Positions 19,758 to 28,103 of a stretch of 64,000 bases of DNA are shown here, one piece after another; within the stretch, counting starts at the first letter, position 1, and each line of letters opens with the position of its first letter. The translations under genes and the position numbers were made by a program. The notes beneath the pieces were generated by a model, which made no database searches, was not told the origin of the DNA, and saw nothing but the letters and a program-made list of their open reading frames with translations. Source of the stretch: Oxalobacteraceae bacterium (GTDB taxonomy: Bacteria > Pseudomonadota > Gammaproteobacteria > Burkholderiales > Burkholderiaceae_D); assembly GCA_947448025.1 (NCBI GenBank), contig CANFLV010000011.1:62001-126000 (forward strand). Reading direction: 5' to 3'.

Positions 19758-20657
19758 ATGACGAGTCCGATTTCCCGCGGCTGTGTACTGCTGACTGGCG
19801 CCGATGGCTTCACCGGCGTCTATGCGCGCGCCGAACTGGAAGCGGCTGGCTATACGGTTATTGGTGCCGTCATGGGGCAGCCGCAAAATGCCCAGCAAGT
19901 CGCCCTCGACATCACTTCGCTCGATGACTGCCGCGCGGTGATGGAACAGGTGCGTCCGGATTACCTCATGCATCTGGCCGGCATCAGCTTCGTCCAGCAC
20001 GCCGACGCGGAAGCGTTTTACCGCGTCAATGTCATTGGTACGCTGAACCTGCTGCAAGCCATGGCGGACGCCGGGCTGTCACCGAAACGCATCCTCATCG
20101 CCAGCAGTGCCAACATCTATGGCAATGCCGCTGAAGGCATCCTCAGCGAATCGCAGCCGCCGGCGCCGATCAATCATTACGCCGTCAGCAAACTCGCCAT
20201 GGAACACATGGTGCGCACCTGGACCGATCGCCTGCCTATCGTCATCACGCGGCCCTTTAATTACACCGGCATCGGTCAGGCGCCGCATTTCCTGGTGCCG
20301 AAAATCGTCTCGCATTTCACGCGCCATGAGGCCTACATCGAGCTCGGTAATCTGGATGTCGAGCGCGATTTTTCCGATGTACGCATGGTCGCGCGCGCCT
20401 ATCGCGGCTTGCTCGAGCACGAATGTTCTGGCGAGACCGTCAATATTTGCAGCGGCCGGCCGTATTCGCTGGCCGGCATCATCAACAGGATGGAAGCGAT
20501 CTGCGGCTACAAGATCGAGGTGCGCGTCAATCCTGCATTCGTGCGTGCATCGGAAGTGAAAACCCTGCTCGGCTCGCCCGACAAACTGCATGCCTTGCTC
20601 GGTGAATTACCTTTCCTGCCATTGGAAGAGACGCTGCGCTGGATGGTCGGCGCATGA
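19758..20657 (+). CDS. rmd: GDP-6-deoxy-D-mannose (GDP-D-rhamnose) reductase
   Basis: 299 aa extended SDR. Rossmann motif TGADGFTGVYA, catalytic ASSANIYG and NHYAVSKLAMEH (YxxxK), and RPFNYTGIGQ. Reduces the keto sugar made by Gmd to GDP-D-rhamnose. Rmd identity rests on these motifs plus the gmd neighbour; other GDP-keto-sugar reductases are possible. It abuts gmd (1 bp) and overlaps the next glycosyltransferase by 4 bp (ATGA). Confidence 0.88.
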   Translation: MTSPISRGCVLLTGADGFTGVYARAELEAAGYTVIGAVMGQPQNAQQVALDITSLDDCRAVMEQVRPDYLMHLAGISFVQHADAEAFYRVNVIGTLNLLQAMADAGLSPKRILIASSANIYGNAAEGILSESQPPAPINHYAVSKLAMEHMVRTWTDRLPIVITRPFNYTGIGQAPHFLVPKIVSHFTRHEAYIELGNLDVERDFSDVRMVARAYRGLLEHECSGETVNICSGRPYSLAGIINRMEAICGYKIEVRVNPAFVRASEVKTLLGSPDKLHALLGELPFLPLEETLRWMVGA

Positions 20658-21793
20658 GTCGCATCAAGCTGGGCCTCTCCACGACGACGATCGAACCGCT
20701 ACTGAACAAGGGTCATCTGGATGGCATCGGCGTCTACACCAGCGCCCTGATGCTGGAGCTGCCCGATGCTGGCTGTACGGTGCAGGGTTACTCCTATCCG
20801 CAGCTGGGTAATCCTCAGCTGTCCCAGCGATTTTCCGCGGGTAAGCCGATGCAGCGCGCATTCGAAGTACAAACCTTGCGCGACATGGTGTTGCGTGACC
20901 GCGTGCATCAGCACATGCCGGTCGATATCTTTCATGCGACCGATTACCGTATCGTCGAGATGGGCTGCCCGATCGTGGCGACCCTGCATGATGCGATACC
21001 GCTGAAGTTTCCCCAATGGTGCAGCCCACGTTTGCGCGGCTTGAAAAACTGGCTGCAGAAACGCGCTGCGCAACGCGCCGACCAGGTCATCGCACTGTCT
21101 ACCTATGCCGTCACCGAATTGATTGAGTACTTCAACATCGATGAACGTCGCATCACGGTCGTACCTTGCGGCGTCGGCGCCGAATGGCTGGCCACGCCGC
21201 AGCCAGTGGCGGTCCGCAATACACTGGCGAGTTATGGGCTGGAGGCGGGTTACTTTCTCTTTGTCGGCACGCTACAGCCGCGCAAGAACGTTGAGCGCAT
21301 CCTTGAAGCCTACCTCGGGCTGCCAGCGACCCTGCGGCGCGAACGCCAGCTCGTCATCGTCGGCCGGCCTGGCTGGCGCTGCGAGGAACTGCTGCGCAAA
21401 ATGCAGACAGCGATCCAGCAGGGCGAAAAAATCGTCTGGCTGAACCAGCTGACGAAGCAGTATGAACTGCGGCATGTCTATGCCGGTGCCGGCGTATTCG
21501 TGTTCCCGTCCTTGTACGAAGGTTTCGGCATTCCGGTCGCCGAAGCGTTTGCCGCGGGCATACCGGTACTGACCTCCAACACGACTTCGCTGCCGGAAGT
21601 TTCGCAAGGTGCGGCACTGGAAATTGATCCCACCTCCACCAGTGCGATCGGTGACGCGATGCAAATGCTGGTGCGTGACAGCGGCTTGCGAGCGCAATGC
21701 ATTGCCGCCGGTCATCTGCGCGCCGCCGAACTGAGCTGGAAACGTACGGCTGCCGAGACGGTCGCAGTGTATGATTGCGCCCTGGGACGCTGA
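20654..21793 (+). CDS. wbpY: Glycosyltransferase family 4 (WbpY-like)
   Basis: 379 aa, GT-B fold. The C-terminal donor-binding half shows FVGTLQPRKNVERILEAY and the E-x7-E type block EGFGIPVAEAFAAG, followed by PVLTSNTTSLPEV. Length and position beside gmd/rmd match WbpY, one of the D-rhamnosyltransferases of the P. aeruginosa A-band cluster; donor assignment to GDP-D-rhamnose is by context only. Start ATG overlaps the rmd stop. Confidence 0.75.
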   Translation: MSRIKLGLSTTTIEPLLNKGHLDGIGVYTSALMLELPDAGCTVQGYSYPQLGNPQLSQRFSAGKPMQRAFEVQTLRDMVLRDRVHQHMPVDIFHATDYRIVEMGCPIVATLHDAIPLKFPQWCSPRLRGLKNWLQKRAAQRADQVIALSTYAVTELIEYFNIDERRITVVPCGVGAEWLATPQPVAVRNTLASYGLEAGYFLFVGTLQPRKNVERILEAYLGLPATLRRERQLVIVGRPGWRCEELLRKMQTAIQQGEKIVWLNQLTKQYELRHVYAGAGVFVFPSLYEGFGIPVAEAFAAGIPVLTSNTTSLPEVSQGAALEIDPTSTSAIGDAMQMLVRDSGLRAQCIAAGHLRAAELSWKRTAAETVAVYDCALGR

Positions 21794-21813
21794 GCAACAT
21801 ACAAGAGCAAATA

Positions 21814-22947
21814 ATGGCGGGCACAATTCAAGTACTGCATGTCTTCAAGACTTATTATCCGGATTCGCTCGGCGGCGTCGAGCAAGTCATCCGCCAGCTG
21901 ACGTCGGTCACCGCCAGCATGGGCGTGACGAACAAGATTTTCACGCTCAGCCGCAATGCCGGCGTCACGCCAGTACTCTACGACGGCGCCACAAAAATCC
22001 TGCGCAGTCCGGTCGACATTGAAGTCGCATCGACACCGATGTCGCTGCGTGCATTTGCGCGCTTCCGCGAGGCTGCGCGCAAGGCCGACCTGATTCATTA
22101 TCACTATCCCTGGCCGTTTGGCGACTTGCTGCATCTGCTGGCAGGGCAGGACAAACCGGCTGTCTTGACCTATCACTCCGATGTCGTGCGCCAGCGCCTC
22201 TTGATGCCGCTGTACCGGCCGCTGATGCGGCGCTTCTTCAGCAAGGTGAAGGCGATCGTGCCGACCTCGCCGAATTATCTCAAGAGCAGCCGGCTGCTGC
22301 AGGACTATCTCGACAAGACCACGGTGATCCCGATCGGCCTGAATGAATCCAGTTATCACAATCCCGAAGCAGAACGGATTGCCCATTGGCGCAGTGAGGT
22401 CGGCGAAAACTTTTTCCTCTTCGTCGGCGTACTGCGTTATTACAAAGGCCTGCATATCCTGCTCGACGCCTGCGCCGGCAGCAACAGCCGCGTCGTTATC
22501 GTTGGCGCCGGGCCGGTCGAAGCGGATCTCAAACAGCAGGCTGCGCGTCTTGGCCTCACGAATGTCGAATTTCTCGGTGCGGTCTCGGACGAAGACAAGG
22601 CCGCCTTGCTTGAGTTATGTCGCGCCGTGGTCTTTCCTTCGCACCTGCGCTCGGAAGCCTTCGGCGTGACCCTGCTGGAAGGTGCCATGCATGGCCGGCC
22701 TTTGATCTCGTCTGAAATTGGTACCGGCAGCAGTTACGTCAACATCGATGGCTTGACGGGGATCGTCGTGCCACCCGATGATCCGGTCGCCCTGCGCGCG
22801 GCCATGCATCGTTTGCAGACCGATACGGCCTGCGCTGATGAAATGGGTTTGCGCGCACGCGCGCGTTTTGAAAAATTATTTACGGCACAACAAATGAGTG
22901 AATCGTATATCGCTTTGTACCGCAAGGTATTGGGACGCAGCGCATGA
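21814..22947 (+). CDS. wbpZ: Glycosyltransferase family 4 (WbpZ-like)
   Basis: 377 aa, GT-B fold. The N-terminus VLHVFKTYYPDSLGGVEQ is the pattern of WbpZ-type transferases; the donor half has FLFVGVLRYYKGLHILL and SEAFGVTLLEGAMHGRP. In the A-band pathway WbpZ adds the first D-rhamnose to the lipid-linked GlcNAc. The start at 21814 is chosen because homologues begin close to the VLHVFK strand; an upstream ATG at 21775 lies inside the preceding gene. Overlaps the next gene by 4 bp. Confidence 0.75.
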   Translation: MAGTIQVLHVFKTYYPDSLGGVEQVIRQLTSVTASMGVTNKIFTLSRNAGVTPVLYDGATKILRSPVDIEVASTPMSLRAFARFREAARKADLIHYHYPWPFGDLLHLLAGQDKPAVLTYHSDVVRQRLLMPLYRPLMRRFFSKVKAIVPTSPNYLKSSRLLQDYLDKTTVIPIGLNESSYHNPEAERIAHWRSEVGENFFLFVGVLRYYKGLHILLDACAGSNSRVVIVGAGPVEADLKQQAARLGLTNVEFLGAVSDEDKAALLELCRAVVFPSHLRSEAFGVTLLEGAMHGRPLISSEIGTGSSYVNIDGLTGIVVPPDDPVALRAAMHRLQTDTACADEMGLRARARFEKLFTAQQMSESYIALYRKVLGRSA

Positions 22948-23789
22948 TGGCGCCGGCGTGGGGTGAGATCAAAGTAACCGAGCTGCAGTGTCCTGATGGC
23001 GCTGTCGTCGTCATTGCCGATCACGGCGCGCATGTCTTGTCCTGGCGGCCGGCAGGCAATGCCGAAGCCATGTACCTCAGCGCCGACTCCGGATTTGGCG
23101 CAGGCAGCGCGATTCGCGGCGGCGTGCCGGTCATTTTTCCGCAATTTGCCGAGATGGGCACGGGCAAGCGTCACGGCTTCGCGCGCGTGTGCGACTGGCG
23201 CCGCAGTTTTGCCGGGATACTGGAGGGCAGGGCAGTGGCACGCTTTGAGTTGAACGATAGCGATATTGATCCGGCGTATTGGCCGCATCGCTTCGCGCTC
23301 GTTTATGAAGTCGCGGTGCAGGCAAACCAGCTACAGCTAAGCCTTAGTGTAACCAATACGGATACCCATGACTGGTCATTCAACGCGGCCCTGCATACCT
23401 ATTTGCAGGTGGGCGACGTCGCACAAATTGGTTTGGCAGGCTTGCAAGGATTGCGTTATTTTGACAAGGTCAGCGGCGCGCAAGACCAATTGCAGCAGGA
23501 AGCATTGCTGCGCATCGTTGCCGAAGTCGACCGTGTGTATGGCGGGGTCCATGCGCCGTTGACCCTGCACGATGGCGCGCGCAAGGTAAGGGTAAGCCAG
23601 TCGGGCTTTGTCGACGCCGTCGTGTGGAACCCCGGCTTCGATAAAGCGATGACGATCGGCGATCTTACGCCAGGCACTTCGGCCTCTTTCGTATGCGTTG
23701 AGGCTGCTTCTGTATTGGTCCCAATTACATTGGCGCCGGGTGCAAGCTGGCAGGGATCGCAATTCCTCGAATTACAGCAAACGGCTTAA
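22944..23789 (+). CDS. D-hexose-6-phosphate mutarotase-like protein (YeaD family)
   Basis: 281 aa of the aldose-1-epimerase fold. Seen: IRGGVPVIFPQFAEMG and KRHGFARVCDW near the N-terminus (HGFAR has the conserved His), and DWSFNAALHTYLQVGDV in the middle; the C-terminal Glu region reads FVCVEAAS. YeaD-type enzymes interconvert anomers of glucose-6-phosphate and related sugars; the actual sugar here is unknown. Start overlaps the preceding glycosyltransferase (ATGATG, second ATG at 22947 also possible). Last gene before an AT-rich gap. Confidence 0.85.
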   Translation: MMAPAWGEIKVTELQCPDGAVVVIADHGAHVLSWRPAGNAEAMYLSADSGFGAGSAIRGGVPVIFPQFAEMGTGKRHGFARVCDWRRSFAGILEGRAVARFELNDSDIDPAYWPHRFALVYEVAVQANQLQLSLSVTNTDTHDWSFNAALHTYLQVGDVAQIGLAGLQGLRYFDKVSGAQDQLQQEALLRIVAEVDRVYGGVHAPLTLHDGARKVRVSQSGFVDAVVWNPGFDKAMTIGDLTPGTSASFVCVEAASVLVPITLAPGASWQGSQFLELQQTA

Positions 23790-24086
23790 ACCTGCCCTGT
23801 TCAAACGAATTGCTGTATTTGATTGCGCAATTTTGTCACGAAACATTGCGAATTCGCAGTTTTTAGCGATTTGCAATCAAGTTCTTATTTTTCCCGATTC
23901 AAGATAGCGGATAATACCTAAGTATTGATCCGCTGGAATCGTCCTTCCCCATTACAAGCACATTTCCAGTTTTTATCGTGATCATGAAATTGGATCGCCT
24001 TACTATTTATCAAACCAGAATTGATTTTTCTCCGCATGCGGCATTCCGATTTTATTAAAATAATGTGGCTAGGATTATCCAGATAA
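23790..24086. promoter_or_regulatory. AT-rich spacer before the second part of the polysaccharide locus
   Basis: About 300 bp, visibly AT-rich, with no supported gene. It contains a 12-bp palindrome (TGCGAATTCGCA, 23847-23858) and an imperfect hairpin at 23907-23933 (11-bp stem, one bulged G, 4-nt loop). The hairpin is not followed by a T-run, so it is not called a terminator. A promoter for the gene at 24087 is expected here, but no box pair is convincing. The AT-rich stretch continues through the next gene. Confidence 0.4.
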
Positions 24087-25190
24087 ATGGCTTCCTTTTT
24101 TATCAGTTTTATTGCTTCGGCTTTTATTACCTTGCTCGTCATAAAACAAGCGCGATCGCATGGTGCCGCGCTCGATAGCGATATTGCCGGCGTCCAGAAA
24201 TTCCATAGCCTGGCAGTGCCGCGTATTGGTGGCCTGAGTATTGTATTTGCAGTGATTATCACCAGTTTAATAAGTATATGGCGTGTTCCTGCGATTACTT
24301 ACTGGCTGCTGTCCATCTTGCTTTGTGCGCTGATCGCCTTTTACGGCGGCATCGTTGAAGATTTCACCCAGACGGTGAGTCCATTGCGGCGACTGCTGCT
24401 CACGTTAGCTGCTGCCGCAATCGGCTTTTTTTTGCTTGATGCGCGCATAGACAGGATTGACGTCCTATTCGATATACTGGTTTTGCCTTATTGGTGGATT
24501 TCCTTCCCGTTGACAATTCTTGCAGTGGCCGGTATCGCTAATGCAGTTAATATTATTGATGGCTTTAATGGTCTCGCCAGTGTTGTGACAATTTGCATGT
24601 TATTGTCACTTGGCTATGTCGCATTTCAGGTGAATGATGTGCCGGTATTGGTGATGGCACTGATCGTTGCCGGCGCGACTGCCGGTTTCCTGATCTGGAA
24701 TTATCCGGCCGGGATGATTTTTTTAGGTGATGGCGGCGCGTATTTCATTGGCTTTATGCTCGGTGAGTTAGCAGTATTGTTGGTGATGCGTAATCAGGAT
24801 GTGTCGACCTGGTATGCTGTTTTATTACTGATTTATCCTGTGTTTGAAACGATTTTCTCGATTTATCGTCGATTGTTTTTGCGCGGTAAATCTCCTGGCA
24901 TGCCAGATGGAATTCATTTGCATAGCCTGATATTTCGCAGGCTCGTGCGCTGGGCAGTCGGGCCACGCGATGCCCGGGCACTGATACGGCGTAATGCTTT
25001 GACCTCGCCCTATCTTTGGCTGCTATCGCTGATGGCCGTCGTGCCGGCGACCTTTTTCTGGCGCCAAAGTGGTCCTTTGTTATTGTTTTGTCTGCTGTTT
25101 ATCGTGAGTTATGTCTGGCTGTATGCGCGCATAGTGCGCTTCAAGACACCGCGTTGGCTGATGTTGGGAAAGTCGGATTCATCAGATTGA
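24087..25190 (+). CDS. Undecaprenyl-phosphate sugar-1-phosphate transferase (WecA/WbpL family)
   Basis: 367 aa integral membrane protein with about ten hydrophobic segments. Diagnostic motifs: KFHSLAVPRIGGL after the first helix, NAVNIIDGFNGLAS (catalytic Asp and Asn loop), FLGDGGAYFIGF, and a cytoplasmic IHLHSLIFRR corresponding to the HIHH-type block. These enzymes start O-chain synthesis by moving GlcNAc-1-P (or a related HexNAc-1-P) onto undecaprenyl phosphate. With Wzm/Wzt-dependent glycans this is the expected primer; WbpL does it in P. aeruginosa. The gene is AT-richer than its neighbours, hinting at a different history. Confidence 0.88.
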   Translation: MASFFISFIASAFITLLVIKQARSHGAALDSDIAGVQKFHSLAVPRIGGLSIVFAVIITSLISIWRVPAITYWLLSILLCALIAFYGGIVEDFTQTVSPLRRLLLTLAAAAIGFFLLDARIDRIDVLFDILVLPYWWISFPLTILAVAGIANAVNIIDGFNGLASVVTICMLLSLGYVAFQVNDVPVLVMALIVAGATAGFLIWNYPAGMIFLGDGGAYFIGFMLGELAVLLVMRNQDVSTWYAVLLLIYPVFETIFSIYRRLFLRGKSPGMPDGIHLHSLIFRRLVRWAVGPRDARALIRRNALTSPYLWLLSLMAVVPATFFWRQSGPLLLFCLLFIVSYVWLYARIVRFKTPRWLMLGKSDSSD

Positions 25191-25200
25191 GCGTGGCGGG

Positions 25201-25218
25201 TTTTTTTTTATTTTTTTT
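25201..25218. promoter_or_regulatory. T9-A-T8 tract in the leader of the H-NS-like gene
   Basis: Nine T, one A, eight T, starting 10 bp after the stop of the WecA-like gene and ending 13 bp before the ATG at 25232. No stem precedes it, so it does not look like an intrinsic terminator. It could be an AT-rich, bent or slippage-prone leader element; function unknown. Confidence 0.4.
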
Positions 25219-25231
25219 AATGGGAGTACAT

Positions 25232-25537
25232 ATGGATTTATCAAAATTGTCCTCGTCGGAACTGCGTGACCTGCAAGATCAGGTGAGGCAGGAATTAAAG
25301 CAACGCGAGCATGAAGAAGTCGCCAAGGCGCGCGAGCAGATTTTTGCGATCGCACAAAGCGTTGGCATCCCGCTCAAGGACTTGCTCGCCATTCAGCCGC
25401 GCGTGAAAGCCAAGGTCGCGATGCGTTTTCGTCATCCTTCCGACGCGTCATTGCAATGGAGTGGTCGTGGCCGCCAGCCACGCTGGATCAAGGAATGGCT
25501 CGCCGCCGGACATGCTCTGGATGCACTGAGCGCCTGA
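25232..25537 (+). CDS. H-NS-family nucleoid-associated protein
   Basis: 101 aa, the usual size of the short betaproteobacterial H-NS/BpH3 type. The N-terminal coiled coil (LSSSELRDLQDQVRQELKQ onward) would dimerise. The C-terminal DNA-binding loop reads WSGRGRQPRWI, the family's aromatic-GRGR-P-W signature. Start at 25232 after GGGAG at 25222-25226; an earlier in-frame ATG at 25220 would add only four residues. H-NS proteins bind and silence AT-rich DNA; it lies inside the polysaccharide region next to its most AT-rich part. Confidence 0.93.
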   Translation: MDLSKLSSSELRDLQDQVRQELKQREHEEVAKAREQIFAIAQSVGIPLKDLLAIQPRVKAKVAMRFRHPSDASLQWSGRGRQPRWIKEWLAAGHALDALSA

Positions 25538-25710
25538 TTCTCGCTGCGCCTGTAATCTGAAGTCCGCCTGTCGTGCGCGAGCTCGCCATGACAGCCGGAC
25601 CGCTCACGCTGTAATATTCCCAATTTGAACCTCATGATGTGCCCGTGATGCCAGGACAGCGATCAGCGTCCTTATGGTCGGCGCGGCATGCCTTCAATTC
25701 CTGGACTACG

Positions 25711-27084
25711 ATGACTCTTTCACCTTCTATTTTCAAAGCCTATGATATCCGCGGTATCGTCGGCAAGACGCTCGATGCCGATGTCGCCCGTCTGATCGGC
25801 CAGGCCTTTGGCAGTGCCATGCTGGCCAAGGGCGAGTTGGTCGCCGTGATCGGTCGCGACGGTCGTTTGTCGGCCCCTGAGTTAACTGCTGCGCTCGCGC
25901 AAGGCTTGCAGGCTGCGGGCGTTGACGTGATTGATCTCGGCGTGGTCGCGACACCGATGGTGTATTTCGGCACGCACATCCTGCCGGGCCAGTCCGGCAT
26001 CATGGTCACCGGCAGTCATAACCCACCCGATTACAATGGCTTCAAGATGGTGCTGGCTGGCGAAGCCATCCATGGCACGACGATCACCGCGCTTTATGAC
26101 GCCATCGTCAGCAAGGATTTGCGCCACGGCGCCGGCACCTATCGTACCCACGACATCGCTCACGCCTACCTGCAGCGCATCGTCGGCGACGTCAAGCTCG
26201 CCCGCCCCATGAAAATCGCGATCGACTGCGGCAATGGTGTTGCCGGCGCTTTTGCCGGCGACCTGTACCGCGCCATGGGCTGCGAAGTCATCGAATTGTT
26301 TTGTGAAGTCGACGGCACTTTCCCGAACCATCACCCAGACCCGGCCCATCCGGAAAACCTGCAGGACCTGATCCGCTGCCTTCGAGACACCGATGCTGAA
26401 ATCGGCCTCGCCTTTGACGGCGATGGCGACCGCCTCGGACTGGTCACGAAAGATGGCCAGATCATTTATCCCGACCGCCAGCTGATGCTGTTTGCCGCCG
26501 ATGTGCTCACGCGTCATCCGGGTGAGCAAATCCTGTTTGACGTCAAATGCACGCGTCACATCGCGCCCTGGGTTCGCGCCCACGGCGGTACGCCCTTGAT
26601 GTGGAAAACCGGCCATTCGCTGGTCAAGGCGAAGATGCGGGAAAGCGCCGCGCCCTTAGGCGGCGAAATGAGCGGACATATCTTTTTCAAGGACCGCTGG
26701 TATGGTTTCGACGATGGCCTCTACGCTGGCGCGCGTATGCTGGAACTGTTGAGCCGACTGGCCGATCCGAGCGCGACCTTGAATGCCTTGCCGGAATCCT
26801 CCAGTACGCCCGAATTGCATCTGCATCTGCAGGATGGCCAGGCCGCCGCCTTGATCGAAACCATGCATCATTCGGCACATTTCCCAGGCGCCGATGAAGT
26901 CATTACGATTGATGGCTTGCGCGTTGAATATCCAGATGGCTTTGGCCTGGCGCGCTCATCGAATACGACGCCAGTGCTGGTGATGCGCTTCGAAGGCGAT
27001 TCCGCGGAATCACTGCTGCGTATCCAGGCTGAATTCAAGCGTGAAATCCTGCGTGCGAGGCCGGATGCCGAACTGTCGTTTTAA
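25711..27084 (+). CDS. manB: Phosphomannomutase/phosphoglucomutase
   Basis: 457 aa, as in AlgC-type enzymes. The active-site phosphoserine loop is VTGSHNPPDYNG; the metal site is FDGDGDR; the sugar-binding loop is GGEMSGHIFF and the C-terminal phosphate loop is ARSSNTTP. It converts Man-6-P to Man-1-P (and Glc-6-P to Glc-1-P), feeding ManC for GDP-mannose and RfbA for dTDP-glucose. Start at 25711 (MTLSPSIFKAYDIRG) fits the family; an in-frame ATG at 25639 would add 24 unconserved residues. Confidence 0.94.
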   Translation: MTLSPSIFKAYDIRGIVGKTLDADVARLIGQAFGSAMLAKGELVAVIGRDGRLSAPELTAALAQGLQAAGVDVIDLGVVATPMVYFGTHILPGQSGIMVTGSHNPPDYNGFKMVLAGEAIHGTTITALYDAIVSKDLRHGAGTYRTHDIAHAYLQRIVGDVKLARPMKIAIDCGNGVAGAFAGDLYRAMGCEVIELFCEVDGTFPNHHPDPAHPENLQDLIRCLRDTDAEIGLAFDGDGDRLGLVTKDGQIIYPDRQLMLFAADVLTRHPGEQILFDVKCTRHIAPWVRAHGGTPLMWKTGHSLVKAKMRESAAPLGGEMSGHIFFKDRWYGFDDGLYAGARMLELLSRLADPSATLNALPESSSTPELHLHLQDGQAAALIETMHHSAHFPGADEVITIDGLRVEYPDGFGLARSSNTTPVLVMRFEGDSAESLLRIQAEFKREILRARPDAELSF

Positions 27085-27117
27085 GTCCGTGTCCAGCTTT
27101 TGCAGGAGTGCACCGCG

Positions 27118-28098
27118 ATGAGGATACTCATCGTGCGGGTCTCCTCGCTGGGTGACGTCGTACACAATATGCCGATGGTGGCCGATATTTTGCGCGCGCA
27201 TCCGGCAGCGACCATCGACTGGGTCGTCGAGGAGGCCTACGTCAGCCTCGTGCGACTGAATCGAGGCGTGGGCAAGATCATTCCGATCGCGCTGCGACGC
27301 TGGCGTAAAAGCCTGTCGTCGGCAGCGACGCGCGCCGAGATTGCTGCCTTCTACCGTGATCTGCGGGCCCACGATTACGACTTGGTGTTCGATACCCAAG
27401 GTCTTTTCAAGACCGGCCTCGTGATGCAGCTTGCGCGTCTTGCACCGGGAGGTGCACGCGTCGGGCTTGCCAATGCCACTGAGGGTTCCGGCTATGAAGC
27501 AATTTCGCGCGTCTTCCATACAAAGAGCGTTCCTGTTGGCAGGCGCACGCATGCTGTGCGGCGCGCGCGCGCGGTCGCCGCTGATACCTTGGGCTATGCC
27601 ATCGATACGCCGGCTGATTTCAAGTTGCAGGCGCCGGCCGGCACGCCGGACTGGCTCCCATTGCAGCCGTATGCCGTTTTTTTTCATGCCACCGCACGCG
27701 CAGCCAAGCAATGGGCGCCCGAACACTGGATCGCGCTGGCAAAATTTCTTGCGCTACGCGACATGCCGGTATTGCTGCCCTGGGGGAGCGAGTCCGAGCA
27801 CGAAGCTGCACGGAGTCTCGCCGCACAGATGGACAATGCCCGAGTCTTGCCGAAACTGCCGATGATGGATGCCGTCATACTGGCACAGCGCGCCGCGCTC
27901 GTGGTCGGGCTCGATACGGGATTGACGCATATCGCCGCAGCTTACTGCCGGCCGACGGTCGAGCTGTATTGCGACTCGCCGCGCTGGAAAACCGAAGGCG
28001 ACTGGTCGCCCCGGATCATCAATCTCGGCGATAGCGGCACGCCGCCCGGCTTGGCCGAAGTCGAGGTTGCCGTCACCACCTTACTTGGACAATCATAG
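27118..28098 (+). CDS. waaC: Lipopolysaccharide heptosyltransferase I
   Basis: 326 aa, GT9 family. N-terminal ILIVRVSSLGDVVHNMP and C-terminal GLDTGLTHIAAAYCRPTVELY are the WaaC patterns. Adds the first L-glycero-D-manno-heptose to Kdo2-lipid A on the cytoplasmic face. Start at 27118 with AGGAG 14-10 bp upstream; an ATG at 27100 would add six residues. Next gene begins 5 bp after the stop. Confidence 0.95.
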   Translation: MRILIVRVSSLGDVVHNMPMVADILRAHPAATIDWVVEEAYVSLVRLNRGVGKIIPIALRRWRKSLSSAATRAEIAAFYRDLRAHDYDLVFDTQGLFKTGLVMQLARLAPGGARVGLANATEGSGYEAISRVFHTKSVPVGRRTHAVRRARAVAADTLGYAIDTPADFKLQAPAGTPDWLPLQPYAVFFHATARAAKQWAPEHWIALAKFLALRDMPVLLPWGSESEHEAARSLAAQMDNARVLPKLPMMDAVILAQRAALVVGLDTGLTHIAAAYCRPTVELYCDSPRWKTEGDWSPRIINLGDSGTPPGLAEVEVAVTTLLGQS

Positions 28099-28103
28099 CG
28101 GCC

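Noticed and set aside
18677-19813. Long open frame (378 codons) antisense to gmd
   Set aside because: Longer than gmd itself, but its translation matches no family I know, while the plus frame has every Gmd motif. A mirror frame caused by GC-rich codon bias.
23907-23933. Intrinsic terminator after the mutarotase gene
   Set aside because: The hairpin has a bulge and no T-run on either strand; recorded only as a structure in the spacer.
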